Made by a program: the position numbers and the translations under genes
Part shown: positions 1 to 9,892 of the stretch, piece after piece
How positions within the stretch are numbered: position 1 is the first letter of the stretch
Layout of the letters: each line of letters opens with the position of its first letter
The notes under the pieces: generated by a model
Seen by the model: only the letters and a program-made list of their open reading frames with translations
The model's database searches: none
What the model was told of the DNA's origin: nothing
Origin: an uncultured Anaerolineae bacterium
GTDB lineage: Bacteria; Chloroflexota; Anaerolineae; Anaerolineales; Villigracilaceae
Assembly (NCBI GenBank): GCA_903822545.1
Contig: CAIJPN010000069.1
Span: 62,001 to 126,000 of the forward strand
DNA: 64,000 bases
Direction of reading: 5' to 3'

Positions 1-2022
1 GCAAAACTACCCGTGCTCAAACAGCTCCTTACCGGCAGCGATGATGTGGTGCCAAATGCCCTGGCCACCCTCGACGCTATTCGCTCACAGAACAAATACA
101 TCATCTCTTTTGGCGTGCTGGATATCAACGGGCTGAACATCCTCGATACACAGCTCAACCTGAAAGGCGCAAACGAGAGTTTTTCTTCTTACTTCCTGGC
201 CAGCAGCACCAGCAGCCAGGCTTACATTACCGATTGCTATTACGACACTATTGGAGACAAATCGTACCTGTTTATCAGCTTGCCCATCATTGATCTGGAT
301 GAAAACAGCACCATCGGCATTTTGCGTGCCAAGGTGGATGGTCAGATTCTGCAGGATACCATCGTCAGCCTGGCACCCAGCATCGGGGCAGACCATGCCA
401 TTATGCTCGTCACCGACCAACAGGTTATCCTGGGACACAGCCTTGATTCCAGCCTGAACTTTAAGACTCTCAGTTTGCTGCGTGACAGCATCGTCAAAAG
501 CCTGAAGAACAGCAAGCAAATCCCTGAAAATGCAACTCCCGAATCATTGAATATCAACCTGGTGCGCATCGCTGACGCGCTCAAAACACTCAACCAGAAA
601 CCCTTCTTCGAAACCAATATCATACCCGGACAGCCCATAGATCAGATGGCGACCGGCGTTTGGATGACCGAAAAACCCTGGATGGTGGTGGTGACGCGCG
701 ATTTGGATGCCATCACCGCACCCATCAATGCCCAGGTGATAAATACCAGCATCATTGTGTTTGTGGTCATCCTGGCAGTCATCGGTGGGGCAAGTATTAC
801 AGCATCATTCATCACATCGCCCATCAATGAGCTGGTCAGCACCACCAAACTGTTTGGCGAAGGCTCCATCGGGCTGCGCATCCGTTCGAATCGCAAAGAC
901 GAGATTGGCACGCTGGCAGATACTTTCGACAATACCACCGGGCAGATCGAAAGGCTGCTCACCAGCCTGGAAGACCGGGTGAACGAGCGCACGCGTGAGT
1001 TGACTGATATGAACCAGGGTAATGAAAAACGCGCCCATCAATTGCGGGCAGTGGCCGAAGTTGCCCAAGCTGTCACCACCCTGCAAGACCTGGAAGAGTT
1101 GCTGCCACTCATCTGCGAACGAATCAGTGACACATTCGGGTTCTACCATGTTGGTATTTTCTTGATCGACCAAAGCGGGGTTTTTGCCATTTTGCAGGCT
1201 TCAAACAGCGAGGGTGGACGCAAGATGCTCGAACGGCGACACCGCTTACGGGTTGGACAGGTGGGCATCGTCGGGTATGTGACCAGTACCGGTCATCCAC
1301 GCATCGCCCTGGATGTTGGTGATGATGCCATCTACTTCAATAACCCAGACCTGCCACTGACCCGCTCTGAAATGGCGCTGCCGCTAAAAATTGGCGAAAA
1401 AGTGATTGGCGCATTGGATGTGCAAAGCACCGAAGCCGCCGCGTTTACCGAAAATGACATTAATATTTTGAGCCTGCTCTCAGACCAGATCAGCGTGGCG
1501 ATCCAAAATGCCCAATTGTTTGATGAAACCCGCCAGGCGCTGGCCGAAACTCGCGCGCTGTACTCGGCATCCGTCAAAGAAGGCTGGAAGATTATCACCC
1601 AGGCCAGGGCCAGCGGGTATCGCTATGCAAATGGCAAGGTGGATGCCGCTTTTGGTAAATTGCCCAGCCCCAGCTTCAGCGGTGAGACTCTCGAAATCCC
1701 GGTGACAAGCCGCGGCGAGACATTTGGCCGTATAAAAATACGCATGCCAGCCAACCTGGCAGAATCCACCAGCGAAGAAGAACTCCAACTTTATGAGTCA
1801 ATCGCCGAAAGGCTGGCGCTGGCATTGGATAATGCCCGACTGGTGGAAGAATCGCAACGCCGCGCCGATTTGGAACGCGCCATTGCTCGCATGTCTGGTG
1901 AAATCGGCGCATCGACCAATATAGACGGAATTCTCCAGACTACGGTGGAACAAATCGGTCAATTGGTGAAAAATGCCGAAGTCATCATCCAGATTAGCCC
2001 GAACACTTTTGAAAAACAGTAA
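1..2022 (+). CDS. dCache-HAMP-GAF sensor protein, 5' end outside window (array member 1)
   Basis: The frame is open to base 1, so the start and first membrane helix lie upstream; the GTG at 13 is only the first start-like codon inside the window. What remains is an extracytoplasmic Cache-type sensor (to about residue 235, counted from base 13), a membrane helix (about 243-265), HAMP, a coiled coil with an ERTREL motif, and a GAF domain with FYHVGIF and FNNPDLP motifs. A short GAF-like unit opening with GW...GYRY follows, then a truncated GAF start ending EVIIQI. No kinase, GGDEF or methyl-accepting domain follows. It should be a membrane receptor that senses a small molecule outside and transmits through HAMP and GAF. 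The next gene starts 13 bases after the stop. Family assignment is firm; ligand and partner are unknown. Confidence 0.85.
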   Translation, partial: AKLPVLKQLLTGSDDVVPNALATLDAIRSQNKYIISFGVLDINGLNILDTQLNLKGANESFSSYFLASSTSSQAYITDCYYDTIGDKSYLFISLPIIDLDENSTIGILRAKVDGQILQDTIVSLAPSIGADHAIMLVTDQQVILGHSLDSSLNFKTLSLLRDSIVKSLKNSKQIPENATPESLNINLVRIADALKTLNQKPFFETNIIPGQPIDQMATGVWMTEKPWMVVVTRDLDAITAPINAQVINTSIIVFVVILAVIGGASITASFITSPINELVSTTKLFGEGSIGLRIRSNRKDEIGTLADTFDNTTGQIERLLTSLEDRVNERTRELTDMNQGNEKRAHQLRAVAEVAQAVTTLQDLEELLPLICERISDTFGFYHVGIFLIDQSGVFAILQASNSEGGRKMLERRHRLRVGQVGIVGYVTSTGHPRIALDVGDDAIYFNNPDLPLTRSEMALPLKIGEKVIGALDVQSTEAAAFTENDINILSLLSDQISVAIQNAQLFDETRQALAETRALYSASVKEGWKIITQARASGYRYANGKVDAAFGKLPSPSFSGETLEIPVTSRGETFGRIKIRMPANLAESTSEEELQLYESIAERLALALDNARLVEESQRRADLERAIARMSGEIGASTNIDGILQTTVEQIGQLVKNAEVIIQISPNTFEKQ

Positions 2023-2035
2023 AAGGCTGTAAAAG

Positions 2036-3775
2036 ATGCTTAAATTCTTCCCAAAAGTGCTTCTCCCGCCCGTCTTCGAAGAAGAAGAAAAAACCTTCGC
2101 AGCGCGCATGACCCATTATGTGCTGCTTGGCAGCATTGTGCTAGGCGCGGTTTGGATGGTGGCGGCCTTGCGCCTTTCACCGCCAGAATATCGCAACCTC
2201 AATATCATTGCCAATGTAATGCGCATGTTGTTTTGGGTTTTGCTGCTGGTTGTTTTGCGGCAAGGCTATGTCAACATCACCAACACGCTGACAATCATTA
2301 TTTACATTGCATCCCTGAATATCCAGGCATACATGGTTGGCGGCATTTACAGCCCGGTGATCTTTGCCAACATCATCCCACTCAGCCTGAGCGTGCTGTT
2401 GATGACCCGCCGTGTGGCCTGGGTCTCCATTTTGACAGTCGCTTCGATTTGGGGGCTGCTTTATATCGACAAAGTTTATCCGGCCACGATCATCCAACCA
2501 ATTGCCCAAAATCTGGCCTTTATTTACACCATGATCGTGCTCATGAGTGGCTTCATCTTGCAAATGGCAGCCAGCAACCTGCGGGCCGTGCTCAACCTTG
2601 AAAAACGCGACCGGGCTGAGATTGCAGAAAAGAACCGCCAATTGCAAAGCTTCAGCCAAAACCTGGAAAAACTGGTAGCCGAACGCACTGCCGACCTGGA
2701 AAATGCAACATTGCAGATTGAACGCCGCGCCAGTCAGCTCCAGGCCATTGCCCAGGTGGCGCGCTCAATCACATCCATCCAGGATGTTGAGCAATTATTG
2801 ATGCAAATTACGCGCGTTATTGGCGATGAATTTGGCTTTTACCATGTGGGCATCTTCATCATCAACGCAAGCGATGAATATGCCGAACTGCGCGCGGCCA
2901 GCTCGGCTGGTGGTGAAAAGATGTTGGCGAGAAATCATCGCCTGCGCGTGGGCGTGGAAGGCATCGTCGGCACAGTGGCCGCCATTGGGCGCGCCAGGAT
3001 CGCCCTGGATGTTGGCGGCGATGCCATCTACTTTAACAACCCCGACCTGCCTGATACCCACTCCGAAATTGCCCTGCCACTCATCGTTGCCGGCAAAACC
3101 ATCGGCGTGCTGGATATGCAAAGTGATCAGCGCGGCGCTTTCAGCAACAGCGATATTGACATCCTGACCACCCTCGCCAACCAGATCGCGGTTGCCATCG
3201 AAAATGCGCGCCTGTTTGGGCAAACACGCCAGGCCCTGGCCGAAGCCCAGCGCGCCAACCAGGAATTCATCTCCAACGAGTGGAGCAGCTTCTCAGGGAA
3301 CCTGAACAAACCCGGCTACAGGTTCACCGGCCTTTCGACAGAACCCCTGCGCGACAAAATCACTGTCAGCGAGATCGAAGATACTGCCCGCACCGGGCAG
3401 AGTCACAAATCCACACAAACGCTCGCCATCCCGGTCAAGCTGCGCGGACAGACAATTGGCGTGATCGGCCTGCGAACCAAATCGAACACCCATGAATGGA
3501 CTCGTGAAGAAGTCAACGTAGCCCAGGCAGCCGCTGACCGCGTGGCGCTGGCGCTCGAAAACGCCCGCCTGATCGAAGACTCGCAAAAACGAGCGAAAAT
3601 CGAAAAGATGACATCCGACATCTCATCCCGCATCGGTTCATCGGTGCGTTTTGAAACCATCCTGCGCACCGCCGCCGAAGAAATCAGCCGCGCACTGGAT
3701 GGCTCCGAGGTGCTGGTGCAGCTTCACCAGGGCCCATCCGCCGAAAACAGCGCCAATCGGGTTAAGGGAGCATGA
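2036..3775 (+). CDS. Six-helix membrane GAF sensor protein (array member 2)
   Basis: A 579-residue protein with about six hydrophobic helices (residues 25-185) forming a MASE-like membrane input domain that I cannot assign to a named family. A coiled coil with AERTADLE follows, then a GAF domain with FYHVGIF, RIALDVGGDA and FNNPDLPDTHSE, and the shared C-terminal W...GYRF short GAF-like unit ending EVLVQL. The N-terminus (PPVFEEEEKTFAARMTHY) resembles that of the gene at 9893, so these two share an input type. There is no output domain. The ATG at 2036 has only a weak purine-rich leader. The stop overlaps the leader of the lipoprotein gene that follows. Confidence 0.85.
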   Translation: MLKFFPKVLLPPVFEEEEKTFAARMTHYVLLGSIVLGAVWMVAALRLSPPEYRNLNIIANVMRMLFWVLLLVVLRQGYVNITNTLTIIIYIASLNIQAYMVGGIYSPVIFANIIPLSLSVLLMTRRVAWVSILTVASIWGLLYIDKVYPATIIQPIAQNLAFIYTMIVLMSGFILQMAASNLRAVLNLEKRDRAEIAEKNRQLQSFSQNLEKLVAERTADLENATLQIERRASQLQAIAQVARSITSIQDVEQLLMQITRVIGDEFGFYHVGIFIINASDEYAELRAASSAGGEKMLARNHRLRVGVEGIVGTVAAIGRARIALDVGGDAIYFNNPDLPDTHSEIALPLIVAGKTIGVLDMQSDQRGAFSNSDIDILTTLANQIAVAIENARLFGQTRQALAEAQRANQEFISNEWSSFSGNLNKPGYRFTGLSTEPLRDKITVSEIEDTARTGQSHKSTQTLAIPVKLRGQTIGVIGLRTKSNTHEWTREEVNVAQAAADRVALALENARLIEDSQKRAKIEKMTSDISSRIGSSVRFETILRTAAEEISRALDGSEVLVQLHQGPSAENSANRVKGA

Positions 3776-3776
3776 G

Positions 3777-4739
3777 ATGAAAATCAAAGCGATATTGCTC
3801 TCCCTGGTTATCATCACCCTGGCAAGCTCTTGCAGCGCCCAGCAGTCTGGCCTGCAAAACGCGCCACTGCGCATCGAATACACCCAATGGTGGGGTGATT
3901 ACACACTCATTGTGGCACAAGAAGCCGGTTTTTTTGAAAAACACAACGTGCAGGTAGAACCAGTCTACTACGATGTGTTTTCCAAGGCTCCACCCGAGCT
4001 GGCCGCTGGCTATGTGGATGCGGGCCTGTTCGCCATTGGTGATGTTATCAACCTGAGCCCATACGCCCCGCTAAAAGTCGTAGCCATCTATGACCTGGGT
4101 GGTACCAACGACCTGGTTGCCACCCGTCCGATCAAGTCAGTGGCAGACCTGCGCGATAAGCCCATTGGCGTTACCCTGGGAACCCCTTACGAACTTTATG
4201 TGCTGGAAATGCTGAAAGCCGCCGGAATGCAGTCCTCGGATGTGCGCATGATCAACGTAGACCCCGAGGATGTTCCCGCGGCGCTGGGCAACAACATCCA
4301 GGCCGGATATGTATGGGAACCGTACAAAACCCAGGCGCTGGCAATAGATGGGAACCACATCCTGGCTTCCAGCGAACAAATATCCGGGCTATTCCCAGAT
4401 GTGATCGTTTTCCGCGAAAGTGTATTGCAAGAACGGCCCGAAAACGTTAAGGCCTTCTTGCGGGCATGGTTTGAAGCTGTTGAATACCGCAACGAAAATC
4501 CTGGCAAGGCCAACGAAATGATCGCCAGGGTGCTCAAACTACCCATAAGCGAAGTCAGCGGCAACGCCCGCATCCTAACATTAGAAGAAAGCCTGGCACT
4601 TTTATCAAACACCCCACCTCAGGGTATGCGCCCCCTGCTCGACACCGCCAAACTCAACGCCGAGTTCTTACTGCGCATTGGCACAATCAGTTCACTTCCC
4701 GATTATGAAGCCATTTTCACCAACGAATTCCTTAAATAA
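3777..4739 (+). CDS. SsuA/NMT1-like substrate-binding lipoprotein, orphan
   Basis: A 320-residue solute-binding protein of the nitrate/sulfonate/taurine/thiamine-precursor type (NMT1/SsuA-like). It opens with a lipoprotein signal peptide (MKIKAILLSL...LASSC), so it is probably anchored on the outer face of the cytoplasmic membrane. Typical family features follow: YTQWWGDY near the start, EAGFFEKHNV, GYVDAGLFAIGD, and a VWEPY ligand-region motif. I chose the ATG at 3777 rather than the in-frame start at 3651, because it follows AAGGGAG at normal spacing, begins the signal peptide and avoids a 125-base overlap. No ABC permease or ATPase is nearby; both neighbours are GAF sensors. It may present its ligand to one of them; that is inference. 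Confidence 0.85.
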   Translation: MKIKAILLSLVIITLASSCSAQQSGLQNAPLRIEYTQWWGDYTLIVAQEAGFFEKHNVQVEPVYYDVFSKAPPELAAGYVDAGLFAIGDVINLSPYAPLKVVAIYDLGGTNDLVATRPIKSVADLRDKPIGVTLGTPYELYVLEMLKAAGMQSSDVRMINVDPEDVPAALGNNIQAGYVWEPYKTQALAIDGNHILASSEQISGLFPDVIVFRESVLQERPENVKAFLRAWFEAVEYRNENPGKANEMIARVLKLPISEVSGNARILTLEESLALLSNTPPQGMRPLLDTAKLNAEFLLRIGTISSLPDYEAIFTNEFLK

Positions 4740-4766
4740 AACAGGCATCGTCCTGGAGGCCGTGGT

Positions 4767-7622
4767 ATGAGTTCATCCGCTCCACAGGTTGCAACAGAAG
4801 AAAAACTAAGGGCAAATGCATATCGCATCAGCCTGATCACAAGCATTGTGCTGGCCCTGGCAACCATTGCCAGCCTGGTGCTTGTTTTCCAGTCTGATAT
4901 TCGCGGCATTTCAGGCGCCATCGTCACTGGCGTCATCACCCTGCTGTCCGTTGCCAGCGTAATCCTGAACCGTCGAGGCAGGTACGCCATCGGTATCTGG
5001 CTGCTCTTGTCGGGCCTGCTGGTCGCCCCAATTATTCTCATCCTGGTCACAGACAATCAAAGCATCGCCATCAGCATTATTGCCATCATCATCGTCTCTG
5101 CCATCAGCTCAACAGCGCTCCCACAAAAACAGGCCGTCCGCGCCGTCACCACCAGCATCTTGATCGGCATTTTGGCCATCCTGATAGACCTGTTGACACC
5201 CAACCTCTTCAACCTGCCATCTGTGTCACTGTACACAAACGCACTGGCCATAACACTGTCGTTTTTCTACGGATTCATGCTGTTGCGACAGTTCCCTACT
5301 TTCAGCCTGCGCACCAAGCTGATCCTTTCTTTCGTTATCGTTACCGCCATCCCACTGGTAGTGCTGGGATTCCGCTCCTACCAAAACACCCAAAACATCC
5401 TGATCGAACACCTGAACAAAGACCTGCTTGAAACATCACAAGCCACAGCCAACCGACTCGACAACTTCTTCCAAAACCAGATCGATGCCATCCGCACCGA
5501 AGCCCAGATCGAAGACCTGGTTGCCTTCATGCAGATGCCTGAAAATATCCGCAAAGGCAGCAGTGTAGAAAGCCGGGCAATGCGTGTGCTCAGCGCATTG
5601 CGGCGAAAAAACCCAATCTTTATTTCATCCTACGGCCTGCTTAACGCCAAAGGGATGGATGTATTGGACACAGTCACTGAAGAAATCGGCAACAACCGCT
5701 CCACCGCCGATTACTTCGTTCAACCCTTCACCACCGGGCAAGCCTACATCTCCCCGATTCAAATCTCCCCAATCCAGGTTGCCAGCACAGCCAACGTCCC
5801 GAGCATCTACTTCAGCGCCCCGGTGCGTAATGGCCAGGGCGAAATCATCGGCGTGTTACGCGTCCGCTACAACGCGGCCTACATCCAAACAATCGTCCTC
5901 CAGTCGGCGCAAAATGCGCAAGAAAAAGAATACACCGTCCTGGTGGATGCAGAAAACTACATTCGCCTCGCCCACACGCTGGATACATCCCTGATCTTTA
6001 AAACCCTGAAAAACTACACCCCGGCAGAAATTGCGCGATTACAAATTAACCTGCGCCTGCCACCCGGTGACCCGGCCAGTTTCGTTGCCGCCAACCAGGA
6101 AACCATCAATGCGCTGCAAAACATCGATACCAGTCCGGTATTCACAGCCGGGTCAGTGGCGCTGTCGCAAGAAGTGGTATACACCGGCACCGCGCGCATC
6201 AAAGCCATGCCCTGGATCGTCATGAACCGCCGCTCCGCATCCGTGGTGCTGGAACCAATCAACAACCAGGTACGTTCCATCACATTCCTAGCCATTGGCA
6301 TGGTAGCGCTGGCATCCCTTGGCGGGGCCGCCATGGCACAATTCCTTAGCTCCCCACTCATCGCCCTGGCACAGGCCGCCCGTCAAATCGAGGCGGGCAA
6401 CCTGAAGGTGCAGGCTACCGTCAACAGCCGCGATGAATTTGGCGACCTGGCGCACTCCTTCAACAGCATGACTGCAAAGCTACAAGAAAACCTGGAAGGA
6501 TTGGAACAACGCGTGATTGAGCGCACTACCGAAGTGGAAATCGCCCGCGCCCAAAGCGAAAAACGCGCCCTGGAACTGCAATCCATCAGCGAAATCTCAA
6601 AAGTTATCACCACCGAGCAAAACCTGGACAAACTCCTGCTGCTCATCTCCGAACTGGTCAGCGAAAAATTCAGCTTCTACCACGTTGGCATCTTCCTGAT
6701 CGACAACTTCCGGCGCTTTGCAGTGCTACAGGCCGCCAACAGCGAAGGTGGCAAGCGGATGCTGCGCCGTGGGCACCGGCTGGAAGTAGGCCAGACCGGC
6801 ATCGTGGGGCATGTTGCCCAATCCGGGAAATTCCGCATCGCCCTGGACGTTGGCATCGACGCCATTTTCTTCAACAACCCAGACCTGCCCGCCACCCGCT
6901 CAGAGATGGCCCTGCCCCTCAACATCCGCGGCGAGACCATTGGCGTGCTGGATGTGCAAAGTGTGCACCCGAATGCCTTTGCCCAACGAGATGCCAATAC
7001 CCTGGGCGTGCTGGCCGACCAGATCGCCATCGCCATCGAAAACGCGCGGCTGTTTGGACAAACCCAGCAGGCTCTTTCTGAAGCGCAGTCGCTTTACGGC
7101 CAGTATCTCAAAGAAGAATGGGCACGCTCTTACAGAACCGAAAAAGAGATTGGCTATTACCTGAGCCTGGTTGGAGGCCGGATCATCTCGGCAGGCATGG
7201 ATTCAACTGAAATCCGCGAGGCTGTTGAAAAAGGCGACGCTGTGGTTGTTTCAGCCAACAACGATGATGAAGATTTGGAAGCGATTATCGCGTTACCAAT
7301 CAAACTGCGCAACCAAATTATCGGTGTTATCAACATCAAATCGCCAAACAAAGGCCGCATCTGGAGCCGTGATGAAGTGGATATGGTGCGTTCCATCTCA
7401 GACCGGCTGGCATTAACGCTTGAAACGGCCCGCCTGTTCAGCGAAGCCCGCCAACGGGCCGACCAGGAACGTTCTATCTCAGAGATTTCAAACAAAATCA
7501 TCGCGTCCACCGAAATCGAAGATATTATGCGCACCACTGTCAGCGAGCTGCAACGCCTGCTTGGCGCATCAGAAGTTTTTGTAAAAATGGAAAACCCCGA
7601 AGAAACGGTAGTGAACCAGTAA
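4767..7622 (+). CDS. 6TM plus dCache-HAMP-GAF composite sensor (array member 3)
   Basis: At 951 residues this is the longest of the ten array sensors. It has six hydrophobic helices (about 20-175), then a seventh helix at a typical dCache opening (LRTKLILSFVIV, about 180-205). A large extracytoplasmic Cache region follows (to about 500), then a membrane helix (about 505-527), HAMP, a coiled coil with IERTTEVE, and a GAF with FYHVGIF and FFNNPDLPATRSE. The W...GYY short GAF-like unit closes the protein. It therefore joins the six-helix input of members 2, 5 and 6 to the Cache input of members 1, 4, 7, 9 and 10. The ATG at 4767 follows TGGAGG. There is no catalytic output domain. Confidence 0.85.
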   Translation: MSSSAPQVATEEKLRANAYRISLITSIVLALATIASLVLVFQSDIRGISGAIVTGVITLLSVASVILNRRGRYAIGIWLLLSGLLVAPIILILVTDNQSIAISIIAIIIVSAISSTALPQKQAVRAVTTSILIGILAILIDLLTPNLFNLPSVSLYTNALAITLSFFYGFMLLRQFPTFSLRTKLILSFVIVTAIPLVVLGFRSYQNTQNILIEHLNKDLLETSQATANRLDNFFQNQIDAIRTEAQIEDLVAFMQMPENIRKGSSVESRAMRVLSALRRKNPIFISSYGLLNAKGMDVLDTVTEEIGNNRSTADYFVQPFTTGQAYISPIQISPIQVASTANVPSIYFSAPVRNGQGEIIGVLRVRYNAAYIQTIVLQSAQNAQEKEYTVLVDAENYIRLAHTLDTSLIFKTLKNYTPAEIARLQINLRLPPGDPASFVAANQETINALQNIDTSPVFTAGSVALSQEVVYTGTARIKAMPWIVMNRRSASVVLEPINNQVRSITFLAIGMVALASLGGAAMAQFLSSPLIALAQAARQIEAGNLKVQATVNSRDEFGDLAHSFNSMTAKLQENLEGLEQRVIERTTEVEIARAQSEKRALELQSISEISKVITTEQNLDKLLLLISELVSEKFSFYHVGIFLIDNFRRFAVLQAANSEGGKRMLRRGHRLEVGQTGIVGHVAQSGKFRIALDVGIDAIFFNNPDLPATRSEMALPLNIRGETIGVLDVQSVHPNAFAQRDANTLGVLADQIAIAIENARLFGQTQQALSEAQSLYGQYLKEEWARSYRTEKEIGYYLSLVGGRIISAGMDSTEIREAVEKGDAVVVSANNDDEDLEAIIALPIKLRNQIIGVINIKSPNKGRIWSRDEVDMVRSISDRLALTLETARLFSEARQRADQERSISEISNKIIASTEIEDIMRTTVSELQRLLGASEVFVKMENPEETVVNQ

Positions 7623-7647
7623 GAACAACGGTTAAGGAGCACAAACA

Positions 7648-9858
7648 ATGACTGAACAGCAGGCTACCGGTAAATTTTTCGCAAAGAACAGCGTCAGGAC
7701 AAAGCTGCTGTCTTCCATCGCGCCTGTGGTTTTGTTGCTGATTATCGTCACCGTGGCGATCAGCACCTATAACGATTGGCAAACCTTGAGAGTTGAAGAG
7801 TTGAAAAAGCTGGAGTTTTTAGAGAAAAACTATCAGACCGTTGTGCTCAACCAGGAAAAAGCTGCCGGTTTGCTGGCTGTCAGCTTCGCAGACCGGGATG
7901 ATATCCGTAAACTTTTTGAAAGTAATGATCGCGAAGGACTGCTAAAGCTGCTCTCCCCCGTATTTGCCACCCTGAAAGAAACCTACAACATCGTTCACCT
8001 GTACATTGAAGACAGCCAGGGCCGGGTCTTCCTGCGTGTCCACAACCCCAAATCTTTTGGCGATGATATCAGTTACCGGCGCACCGTGGCAGCCGCCATG
8101 CGCACCCGTAAACCCGTTGCAGGCATTGAGATCGGCCCCAGCCGCCTGGGCATTCGCGGTGTAGCGCCAATCGAAGAAAAAGGCCGTTTTGTGGGCATGG
8201 CCGAAGTTGGCATCGATTACGATCAGGCTTTTCTCGATTCGCTCAAAGCTTCCACCCAGGCCGATTACACCATGTGGGTTTCTTATGATGCCGCCCAACC
8301 GGCGGGCTTGAAGCCCACAGAAGATGCCCCGGCTGCACCATCGGCCAGGCTTTTCTACTATGCCGGCACAGCCAAAAACCTGCTGCCGATTGATAAAGCT
8401 GTATATGAGCGGGTACTGGCGAGTGGGCAGGCAGAAGTGCAATATTTAAATACAGCTGAAGGCCCATGGGTTGTCTACATCGCGCCAATGGAAGGGTATG
8501 GGAATAACATCATTGGCATATTCGAGATCACCATTTCGCGCAGCCAGGTGATCAATGACATTATCAAAGATACCATTTCAGCCAGTATGGTTGCGCTGAT
8601 CATTGGCATCCTTTCGATGGCCATCATCTGGATCATCGCCCAGTGGATTATCATCCAGCCGATCGAGAGCCTGTCTGCAAATTCAGAGCAACTTATGGCG
8701 GGCAAGTCGGGTGTTCGCATTGAGCTGAAAAGCAACGATGAATTCCAACACCTGGGAGAGACGATAAACCAACTCAACTCCCGCCTGCAAGAAACCATCC
8801 TGAACCTGGAAACGCGTGTGGCCGAACGTACCCGGGAGCTAGAAGACAACATCTCCCAAACCAGCCGGCGCGCCGAAAGACTTCAGACCATTTCAGAGCT
8901 TTCGCACACCATCGCAACCATTCCAAACCTAGATCACATGCTCAAAACCATCTGTCAGTTAGTGAGCGAGCGCTTTGGACATTATCACACCGGCATCTTC
9001 CTGCTAGATGAAAACAAAGAATATGCCGTCTTCCGCGCCAGCAGCAGCGAAGGCGGGAAAAAGATGTTGGCACGCGGGCATCGGCTGAAAGTTGGGTCAG
9101 AAGGCATTGTTGGATACGTCACCGCCCACGGCCGGGCGCGCATCGCCCTGGATGTTGGCGAGGATGCCACTTATTTTAACAACCCGGACCTGCCTGCCAC
9201 CCACTCCGAAGTAGCCCTGCCGCTGATAGCCAACGACCGCATTATCGGTGCGCTGGATGTGCAAAGTGAAGATTCAGCAGCCTTTACAGCAGAAGATGTC
9301 AACATCCTGAACACGCTGTCCAACCAAATCGCAGTCGCCATCGAAAACGCCCGACTGTATGATGAAGCCCAAAAGGCACTCTCTGAAGTTGAACGACGTT
9401 TCTCCAGCTACACCGAATCCAGTTGGAAAATTTTCAGCAGCGCCATCCCGATCAAGGGCTACCGCTCCAGCGCCGATGGGATGCACCCCATCTACGATGC
9501 TAACGAGAAAGCTATCGCAACCCGTGCTCAGAAAATTGTGGAAATGCCGATCAAACTGCGCGGCACCACAATTGGCATGATGGGCATTAAAACCCGCGGT
9601 GATGAAACCATCAACGAAGCGCAAATGAACATTATCCAGGCTGCCAGTGAACGTATGGCCCTCGCCATGGAAACCGCCCGCCTGTTCAGCGAAGCCCGCA
9701 AACGGGCCGACCGTGAACGCACCATCTCAGAAGTATCCACCAAGATTGGCTCATCCACCGCCGTGGAGGAAATCATGCGTGCCACCGTCAGCGAGCTGCA
9801 AAAAATCCTGGGAGTGCCCGAAGTATTCCTTGAAATCAAAGACGAAGATGAAGAATAA
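7648..9858 (+). CDS. dCache-HAMP-GAF sensor protein (array member 4)
   Basis: 736 residues: a membrane helix at 19-41 and an extracytoplasmic sensor to about 300. The sensor carries FGDDISYRRTV and GIEIGPSRLGIRG, which match the class of double-Cache sensors also found in chemoreceptors and cyclases. A second membrane helix (about 303-330), HAMP, a coiled coil with AERTRELE and a GAF domain (HYHTGIF, YFNNPDLPATHSE) follow. The W...GYRS short GAF-like unit and a truncated GAF start end the protein. A good ribosome site (TTAAGGAG) precedes the ATG. The gap to the preceding gene is 25 bases, consistent with one transcript. No output domain is present. Confidence 0.86.
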   Translation: MTEQQATGKFFAKNSVRTKLLSSIAPVVLLLIIVTVAISTYNDWQTLRVEELKKLEFLEKNYQTVVLNQEKAAGLLAVSFADRDDIRKLFESNDREGLLKLLSPVFATLKETYNIVHLYIEDSQGRVFLRVHNPKSFGDDISYRRTVAAAMRTRKPVAGIEIGPSRLGIRGVAPIEEKGRFVGMAEVGIDYDQAFLDSLKASTQADYTMWVSYDAAQPAGLKPTEDAPAAPSARLFYYAGTAKNLLPIDKAVYERVLASGQAEVQYLNTAEGPWVVYIAPMEGYGNNIIGIFEITISRSQVINDIIKDTISASMVALIIGILSMAIIWIIAQWIIIQPIESLSANSEQLMAGKSGVRIELKSNDEFQHLGETINQLNSRLQETILNLETRVAERTRELEDNISQTSRRAERLQTISELSHTIATIPNLDHMLKTICQLVSERFGHYHTGIFLLDENKEYAVFRASSSEGGKKMLARGHRLKVGSEGIVGYVTAHGRARIALDVGEDATYFNNPDLPATHSEVALPLIANDRIIGALDVQSEDSAAFTAEDVNILNTLSNQIAVAIENARLYDEAQKALSEVERRFSSYTESSWKIFSSAIPIKGYRSSADGMHPIYDANEKAIATRAQKIVEMPIKLRGTTIGMMGIKTRGDETINEAQMNIIQAASERMALAMETARLFSEARKRADRERTISEVSTKIGSSTAVEEIMRATVSELQKILGVPEVFLEIKDEDEE

Positions 9859-9892
9859 GATGTGAGATTGGTATAAATCAAAGGAAATCGCC

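Noticed and set aside
3651-3776. Longer N-terminus for the SsuA-like lipoprotein
   Set aside because: It would place 42 residues before a textbook lipoprotein signal peptide and overlap the upstream gene.
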